Shown here in pieces: positions 1 through 5,600 of a DNA stretch of 7,666 nucleotides. The notes below the pieces were generated by a model, which did no database searches, was not told the DNA's origin, and saw nothing but the letters and a program-made list of their open reading frames with translations. Numbering within the stretch: position 1 is the stretch's first letter; each line of letters starts with the position of its first letter. Origin of the DNA: JAVVEH01 sp032251435 (GTDB lineage Bacteria; Verrucomicrobiota; Lentisphaeria; Oligosphaerales; MVZH01); contig JAVVEH010000079.1 in the NCBI GenBank assembly GCA_032251435.1, forward strand, positions 1 through 7,666, in the 5' to 3' direction. The translations under genes and the position numbers were made by a program.

Positions 1-21
1 GCAATATTATTCAAGACGAAT

Positions 22-270
22 TCAATTAAAAGATGGGGCAGGTGTGACGCTTACCAATATATCGACCAGAAGAGTCCCGGCATTTTCAACAAATACACAT
101 AAATTCCATCCCCCATTCTCCCCAATCGGATCCCGGTTAATCCAGCGTCCCAGGACGGGGCTGTATGAACGGTAGCCCGCAGTGTACACTGTAAAATGCC
201 GCCTACCCGATTTTCGATTTTTAGGCCTTCGTAGGCGTACAGGATGGGGTTGGGAAACGGGGCAAACCAT
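22..270 (-). CDS. Orphan Rhs core-end fragment with no toxin tip (cassette remnant)
   Basis: An 82-residue reading frame. Residues ~32-66 are the end of an Rhs core: YRSYSPVLGRWINRDPIGE, then a GG-W-NL-CVF-EN-A stretch. The core should close with D-x-LG-L, but here it reads VDILVS and stops 11 residues later, so neither the usual cleavage motif nor a toxin domain is present. The first ~31 residues (MVCPVSQP...) are not Rhs-like, but they match the leader of the orphan at 2142-1210. No Shine-Dalgarno sequence stands before the ATG, and the frame stays open upstream to a TGA at 325-327, so translation from this ATG is doubtful. It is best read as a silent or decayed tip cassette, or as a bare recombination target left after its tip was lost. 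A further cassette could lie beyond the left edge of the window. The Rhs identity is certain; whether a protein is made is not. Confidence 0.6.
   Translation of the reverse strand: MVCPVSQPHPVRLRRPKNRKSGRRHFTVYTAGYRSYSPVLGRWINRDPIGENGGWNLCVFVENAGTLLVDILVSVTPAPSFN
119..172 (-). repeat. Rhs core-end repeat, copy 3
   Basis: A 54-base block encoding RSYSPVLGRWINRDPIGE. It matches the copy at 1991-2044 in 51 of 54 positions without gaps and is followed by unrelated sequence. It is a likely site for homologous exchange of Rhs tips. Confidence 0.9.
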
Positions 271-305
271 AACATTAAGGTAATGCTTGGGAACGCGGTC
301 TGCAA
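247..305 (-). repeat. Leader repeat of orphan cassette 3
   Basis: This 59-base stretch aligns without gaps to 2119-2177 at 43 of 59 positions. The first 10 and last 9 bases are identical, and the TTAAGGTA segment is also kept. It contains the ATG of the orphan frame at 268-270, at the same relative place as in the other copy. The main rhs gene has no such segment. Its role is unknown. Confidence 0.7.
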
Positions 306-492
306 ATAATGCTCGGAGGAGCTTTCAGTTTGTATGCGGGCTCTTTAAAGGATGGGCTACGTTAGAAAAGGCTTGTGGAGGGAGGCAATCGGCAAGATTC
401 AGCCGGTCGTGGCCCATTATTGTGAAAACCCAACAGCCCTGTTCTTTGGCTCTTTGCCGTTCTTCTCTATTTCTGCCTAATATCTCTTCTGT
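306..492. other. Intergenic stretch with no supported gene
   Basis: This lies downstream of the gene at 1185-493 and upstream of the third core-end copy. I see no convincing gene on either strand. There is no strong hairpin followed by a T-run; the best inverted repeat, AACA-GGGC-TGTT around 430-441, is too short to call a terminator. A plus-strand frame over 287-496 has no recognisable motif and is probably accidental. Confidence 0.5.
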
Positions 493-1185
493 TTAGAGGC
501 GTATCATCACTTTGTAAACCCCTTTGAAATCCGTCAGAGAAACAGTGCCGTCAGGACCGATCTGTAAAGAGAGTCTCATGCACGTTGCAGTATCTTCATC
601 GACCAAGACAACACTCGACCAGTGCCAGCCATCTTCGCGTTTCGTCAGTGATGTGCTCCAATCAATTTTTTTCGCACTCGCTGGGATCGGCGGGTGGGTG
701 TCAGCGGGGTAAAGCGCCGCTCTCGGCGGAGCCTGCACAACCCTGTAGTTGAACATCTGTACAATTGCGTCCGCAAGGATGGCTGCATCCTTCTTCGTCG
801 GAGCGGGGTACCGTAAAGAAGATACGAAAGCACAAGCTTCCTTCATGCTCGGAAGGCAAATGGCGAGTTCACCGTCTGACAGGAGAATCACAGCATTTGT
901 GGTCAGCGGGTGTATTACATCGTTATGCTTTCGAGCGCTGTAGATGTCGAATTGCGGCAGGACCTTCTTAAGGCATTCTCCGCTTGATCTTGATAAGGCT
1001 CCAACCTTAGTCGCCTCTGTCTCTGCCTTGGGGACCTTCGCATAAAGCATTATGAGACCCCTCTTTTGCGCCTGAAAGTCCTGGCCTACTGCATGAACTT
1101 TCTGACTTAGTGCGCAGTCTGGCAGCAGACAGGCTAAGACCGCCGCCAATGCGGCGAGGTTAGTTGACATAGTGATTGGTGGCAT
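493..1185 (-). CDS. Hypothetical, probably exported protein; candidate immunity partner of orphan tip 2
   Basis: A 230-residue protein of no family that I recognise. I chose the ATG at 1185 because GGAGG sits 8 bases before it. The in-frame ATG at 1200 has no such site, and MST at 1170 is a third option. Residues ~9-22 are hydrophobic (NLAALAAVLACLL), and ALS-Q at ~25-28 could be a signal peptidase I site. The n-region lacks Lys and Arg, so export is probable but not certain; VLAC is a poor lipobox. The mature part is mixed alpha/beta in character, with a Trp-rich strand region near 176-192 (DWSTS, DGWHWSSVV) and a closing DGTVSLTDFKGVYKV segment. It begins 24 bases after the stop of the orphan tip, on the same strand, which is the usual place of an immunity gene. 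A periplasmic location would suit protection against a protease that acts on the envelope. The immunity role is inferred from position only. Confidence 0.6.
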   Translation of the reverse strand: MPPITMSTNLAALAAVLACLLPDCALSQKVHAVGQDFQAQKRGLIMLYAKVPKAETEATKVGALSRSSGECLKKVLPQFDIYSARKHNDVIHPLTTNAVILLSDGELAICLPSMKEACAFVSSLRYPAPTKKDAAILADAIVQMFNYRVVQAPPRAALYPADTHPPIPASAKKIDWSTSLTKREDGWHWSSVVLVDEDTATCMRLSLQIGPDGTVSLTDFKGVYKVMIRL

Positions 1186-1193
1186 TGTAACGG

Positions 1194-1198
1194 CCTCC
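1194..1198 (-). promoter_or_regulatory. Ribosome binding site GGAGG
   Basis: GGAGG on the minus strand, 8 bases before the ATG at 1185. It decides the start of the candidate immunity gene: the ATG at 1200 would begin just upstream of this site and has nothing comparable in front of it. Confidence 0.6.
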
Positions 1199-1209
1199 AT
1201 TAGTTCATG

Positions 1210-2142
1210 CTAGTTTGACGGGGCGAAGTTCCATTTGAGCCGGGGGCGGGTATTCTGAGTATTCTGAAGGCTCCATTCCGGTCGGGAATCGAAGATCTTC
1301 TTCGTAGCCTTGTCCGCTGCTGGTGCGTGGACCGCAAAGATTTCGTTATCGTAAGCGTAAACATTATTAATCGCTGCATTGACTTTCTTGGCTACGTCAC
1401 TTTCCCTCCCTGCAGCTATAGCGGTAGCCACCTCATCCCATTTGATGTGAGCGCTGATCTTCCCCGCCAGATCATTTTTGAAAACTGTTTTGATGTGGCC
1501 TTCAGCATGTCCCAATTCATGCTTACGTGACATGAGCGCATACAATTGCTTCTTATCTTCATCAGTTCCAAAAACATCAATAAACGCCCCGCTCGCCTCA
1601 CTCGGATCTGCTCCTTCAGCCAAGTGTGGTATGTAGCTAACTAATGTTGCGGCAGTTGGCTTAACGTAGGCATTTCCTTTGCCTTTGTAATTGTGTGAAA
1701 CTTCGACATACAGTAACAGCCTGACTGTGCATGAGTCTTTCGTTGGTGGCTCATAGTCCACAAAAGTTGAACTCAGGTACCTGAAACCAGATTTTCCGCC
1801 ATCCTCAATCCCTGCGTCGTAGCTGATCTGGAGATCGTTTGAAGTGGTCTCTTCGGTCAATTTTGCAAGCCTTCCCGATTTCTTTCGGTATACAAACATA
1901 ATGTTCTTCTCGAACTCTTGAAGTCCCAGAAAATCAAATACCCCAAGTGGAGAGTTCCTCAAGAAAACGTACAGATCAAACCCACCCTTTTCCCCAATCG
2001 GATCCCTATTAATCCAGCGTCCCAGGACGGGACTGTATGAACGGCGGCCATAAGCGACAAAAAAAACGTCCGCCAACACGTTTTCGGGTTTTCTTCGACC
2101 CGATAGTGATACGTCAGAGGGTTGGGAAATAGCACAAACCAT
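1210..2142 (-). CDS. Orphan Rhs C-terminal cassette: core end plus HExxH metallopeptidase-like tip
   Basis: A 310-residue frame. Residues 1-30 are the orphan leader. Residues 31-74 are the end of an Rhs core: YGRRSYSPVLGRWINRDPIG, then EKGGFDLYVF and VFDFLGL. Residues 75-310 are the tip. Its key motif is HELGHAEGH at 208-216, a zincin HExxH with another His at position 9. The metzincin pattern HExxHxxGxxH is not met, because position 11 is Lys. A Cys at 138 followed by strand-like sequence, with HE-GH about 70 residues later, recalls DUF922-type predicted zinc proteases; that is a resemblance, not an assignment. The YD repeats are entirely missing and no ribosome binding site precedes the ATG. 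It is therefore probably a silent cassette, expressed once recombined into a full-length rhs. The frame is intact with no frameshift, so the tip still appears to be under selection. The gene after it is the likely immunity partner. Confidence 0.75.
   Translation of the reverse strand: MVCAISQPSDVSLSGRRKPENVLADVFFVAYGRRSYSPVLGRWINRDPIGEKGGFDLYVFLRNSPLGVFDFLGLQEFEKNIMFVYRKKSGRLAKLTEETTSNDLQISYDAGIEDGGKSGFRYLSSTFVDYEPPTKDSCTVRLLLYVEVSHNYKGKGNAYVKPTAATLVSYIPHLAEGADPSEASGAFIDVFGTDEDKKQLYALMSRKHELGHAEGHIKTVFKNDLAGKISAHIKWDEVATAIAAGRESDVAKKVNAAINNVYAYDNEIFAVHAPAADKATKKIFDSRPEWSLQNTQNTRPRLKWNFAPSN
1213..1920 (-). other. Variable toxin tip 2 (HELGHAEGH zincin-like)
   Basis: The part of the orphan frame after VFDFLGL, 236 residues. 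It has no similarity to the tip of the main gene by eye apart from both having HExxH. Catalysis would use Glu209, with His208 and His212 as zinc ligands. The third ligand is unclear; His216 or a Glu near 267 (DNEIF) are candidates. Confidence 0.55.
1991..2044 (-). repeat. Rhs core-end repeat, copy 2
   Basis: A 54-base block encoding RSYSPVLGRWINRDPIGE. It matches copy 3 (119-172) at 51 of 54 positions and copy 1 in the main gene (3167-3220) at 49 of 54. The match with copy 1 runs on for eight more bases (2045-2052, CGGCCATA) and then ends abruptly. Confidence 0.9.
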
Positions 2143-2177
2143 GGGGTTAAGGTAGTGCAGAGGAGGCAGGTCTGCAA
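2119..2177 (-). repeat. Leader repeat of orphan cassette 2
   Basis: Partner of 247-305, with 43 of 59 bases identical and no gaps. It includes the ATG at 2140-2142. It starts 24 bases after the stop of the membrane protein gene, so it may mark the upstream edge of the cassette. Confidence 0.7.
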
Positions 2178-2200
2178 TGCTGAAAATTTGAAGTTCAAAA

Positions 2201-2641
2201 TTAACCTAAGCTCTCTCCCTTGCGTTTGATTCTCGTTCCGAGGAGATCTGTCAACAGGAGCCCACCAGCACAAAAACAGAGGAAAGTTCCACAGAACACA
2301 AAATTTGCTCCCCATTCCAATGCGGAAAATTGCCGAGAATAAATAAGTTTCTTCGAAACGCCTTCGTAGGCGACAAGCCACCAGCTAGTCCACAGTAACA
2401 CAAAGTATGCGATAGCAATAGCCCAATAGATAAGCCCAAGACCTACTACAAACTTTAAACAGTGCCTTGAAAAGTCGGGATGTTTTGCCTTGCGTATTCG
2501 AAATAATGCAACCATAAGCCCTATTGATGCAAAGCATCCAAAAACAATCCCAATCAGCAAAATTATATTGGCAATAAATCGGGCCAACTCAAACCCATTA
2601 AAAGGGGTAATACAGAGACCGTCCATTCCAATGATTGTCAT
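2201..2641 (-). CDS. Three-helix inner-membrane protein, candidate immunity protein for the Rhs metallopeptidase tip
   Basis: A 146-residue membrane protein of no family that I recognise. I chose the ATG at 2641: it overlaps the rhs stop as ATGA and has GGGAG 6 bases ahead, whereas an upstream in-frame TTG at 2668 and ATG at 2647 have weaker support. Hydrophobic spans are at ~20-47, ~63-90 and ~110-134. The RIRKAKH loop after span 1 and the RIKRK tail after span 3 should be cytoplasmic by the positive-inside rule, giving an N-out, C-in topology. The 3' overlap with rhs implies translational coupling, so tip and partner would be made together. In polymorphic-toxin loci the gene directly after the tip is normally its immunity gene. 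An integral membrane protein would fit protection at the envelope or block of entry better than direct binding of a cytoplasmic protease. It could instead be a general accessory gene of the cassette. Confidence 0.65.
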   Translation of the reverse strand: MTIIGMDGLCITPFNGFELARFIANIILLIGIVFGCFASIGLMVALFRIRKAKHPDFSRHCLKFVVGLGLIYWAIAIAYFVLLWTSWWLVAYEGVSKKLIYSRQFSALEWGANFVFCGTFLCFCAGGLLLTDLLGTRIKRKGESLG

Positions 2642-5600
2642 GGCCATCTCCCGGCTTTTTTCTCGCAATCGAGATAATCCTGAAGCTTGTCAGCTATTGC
2701 CCTCGGTGCCCTTTCCTCATCATATTTTAAGGGTTCACTGGTTCCCGTGAGTGCTTGATAGGCATGTATAAGTTCGTGAAGCACTGCCGTTTCGAAGTAG
2801 TATTTTTTGCCGGTGGTTGATGTGTATTCTTTGTTTCCACTTCCGGGACTTCCCGCAGACATATAGATTGTAGCGTTCCCAGGGGAAGCTTGTGTATTTC
2901 GGTTGTGCCTTGTCACAGGATTTTTAGAAGACAGCCTCCATTTTACTGTTTTCCTTTCAGGGTTCAGCAGGACGCTGTAGATATAGCTAATCATCGTACC
3001 GTCTGGATGTACGCACCCCGCTTTGATCGCCAATAAAAACACACCTTCAATATCATTCAGGTCGAAACCCATGCTCTTAGGAGGGGTTTTCAATTTAAGG
3101 CCAAGGAAATCGATGGCAACAAGTGGGCTGTTGCCGGAGAAAACCATCAGGTTAACCCCTCCCTTTTCCTCAATCGGGTCCCTGTTAATCCAGCGGCCCA
3201 GGACGGGATTGTATGAACGGCGGCCATAGTAATACAAGCCATGTTCGTCCAAATACTTCGTGCTGAAGCGGTGCTTGAAAATGTCACTGTGTGACCCGGT
3301 GGCGACGGTTGTGCGCCCGAAGGGACTGTATTCGTAGTGGGCGACGCTTGCGCCGGTGGCATCGAGGTATTCGGAGACGTTGCCATTGGCGTCATAGGTG
3401 GCATACCAGATGTCGGAGGTCGGAGATCCGATGTCAGATACGGAGAGGAGGCCGCCGACGCCGCCAGCGCCCTGGGTGGTCTGGGATAGGTCGAGGCCCC
3501 AGGTATACGTGCGTGTGGGGGTGAGTGTGTATGGGGGTGTCGGGGTGGATGCGAGTTCGGCGATGAGGTTCCAGCCGTCGTATATATACCGGAGGTCGGA
3601 GGTCAGAGACCAGATGTCGGCAATTGTCGGGCGAGTATAGACTTTCTTTTCAACCCGGCGGCCCATGTAGTCGTAGGTGAATTCCAGCTTGACGGTGTCG
3701 GACTCGGCCACAGTCATGCGGTTTTCGGCGTTCCACTGGATTGCCCAGCTGCCAGTGGTGGAGGGCATGATCGTCATGTTTCCGTCGTCGTCGTGGATCG
3801 GCGAACTCATTCCAGTTATGGCGGTGTACTGGTTGAGCTGGTTGGCGGTGTAGGTGGTGGTTATGGGTGCTGGGGCAGCACCCACCACCGAACCTGTGCG
3901 GTTGCCGATGGGGTCGTAGTCGTAGCCGTAATCGTAAGCGGTCACCGGACTGGTTTTGTCGGTGATGTCGGTGCCGGTGTATTTATTGCCCGCAGTCACT
4001 TCGCTGCGGTCATTGTATCCGTAGCTGTTGAATGTGTTTGAAGTGAAAGCGGTTCCGGTCATAACAACATCCGTGCGGCGTCCAAGTTCGTCGTTGGTAT
4101 AAGTATACTTCGAGATATCGGTCGCGCCAACTTTGTTTTCGACATAGGCGACCAGATTGCGGTTCCCCTCATAGGCGCGGGTTGTGGTCAGGCCGTTCGG
4201 GAAGGATGTCGTCGTGACCATAGCCGAATTCGCAAGATAGCCGTAGGTGACTGCGGTGACGGCCGGGAAATCACTGGAGGTGACTGTGTCAAAGCGGCCA
4301 TAGGCATCGTAGGCGTATCCCACTTTTTGCGTGGCATCGGGATCGGTTGAGGTCCCGAGCTGGTAGCCGGTGTCCCGGCCTTTGGCGTCATACTGACGAG
4401 ACAGCACCGTGTCACTGTAGAAAGCAGATGGCAGCGTTTCGCTTTCCAGTTGCAATGTGGTGGTGTCATACGCGAATGTGCGGGTGCCGGTGGCGTCGGT
4501 GACCGTTTTCTGCTGGCCGGTACGGAAATAGGTGTAACTGATATCCGGCGTGGCATCCGAGTAGTCGACGGTGGTGAGTTCACCGGTGGCGGTGTCATAG
4601 CTGTAGGTGGTGACCAGCGCGCTGCCGCCAATGATGCGCGCCCAGGTGCGTGTTTTTAGAGCGCCGGTATCGTAGTAGGTATAGTTGGTGCCTTTGGTAT
4701 CGGCGTATTCCTTGCGGGTGAGCAGACCGGTGGCGGCCTGGTAGGTCCAGGTTGTTTTGTCGAACGAGGACAGATTGCTAACAATGTCAGCGTAGGAGGT
4801 TATCGAGACGGATTCGTCACGCAGCGTGTACAGGGCTTCCATGCGGCCGAATACATCGTAGTCGTAGGCCAGCGGATAGCCGGTGTCGCCCCAGGTGGCG
4901 GCGACCTGACCGCGGATGGTGTAGGCCGTGTACTGGGTTTTGTTCAATGCATTGGTGGTCGAGATTCGGCGACCGGTCTGGGCATCATAGGCGTAGGTGG
5001 TTCGGTTTCCAGCGCCATCTTCGGTGTAGTCGACCTGACCGAGGGTGTTGTAGTGGATCAGAGCGGACGGTCGCGGGGACGCGACCGGTCCAGTACGCGG
5101 ATCGATGGTTCCTGTGCGGCGCCCGAGATCGTCGTAAACGAATGTCGTTTCAGCCGGATCGCCGGTCGCGTCGACGATGGCGGGGGAGACGGATGAAACC
5201 ACTTGTCCGTTGACCGTTTTGGTGACGGCGTTGATGGTGGAGTCCGGGACATCCGTGACGCTCCAGGTCGTTTTATTGGCGGCGTCAAGGTAGGTGTAGG
5301 ATGTGGTGATATTGCCGTGGAGATCTTCCGAACTGGATTCCGAGACGAGGATGCCGGTGTAGGGCGCGGGGGCCGCGGTGCCGAGGCCGGTGACGCGTTG
5401 TTTCGAGGTGCTGACGGTGACCGCCGTGGCGGCGTTGTCGGTGGGATAGATTGTTGAGACGCTTTTCCGCCACCAGTGGCCATTGGCGTCTTTTTCGAAG
5501 ATTGTTTCGGAATCGCTGACTCTATCCATGGAGGCGAGGGTGAGCTGTCCGTCGTTGTTGACATCGAGACCGGAGCGGATCATTTCCCCGAGGGCGTTGT

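Noticed and set aside
1141..1156. Perfect hairpin CGCCGC-CAAT-GCGGCG
   Set aside because: It falls in the Ala-rich signal peptide codons of the gene at 1185-493 and has no T-run, so it is more likely a by-product of GCG/GCC codons than a terminator.
2360..2372. GCCTTCGTAGGCG, a 13-base sequence found again at 225-237 and able to form a small hairpin
   Set aside because: One 13-base match is not surprising in a window of this size. The flanks do not match, and similar strings arise from Tyr-Ala-Tyr codons in YD repeats.
1959..2381. Minus-strand frame that runs through the membrane gene and the orphan core end
   Set aside because: It reads both real frames in the wrong phase. Its similarity to the frame at 51-305 is explained by the shared leader and core DNA.
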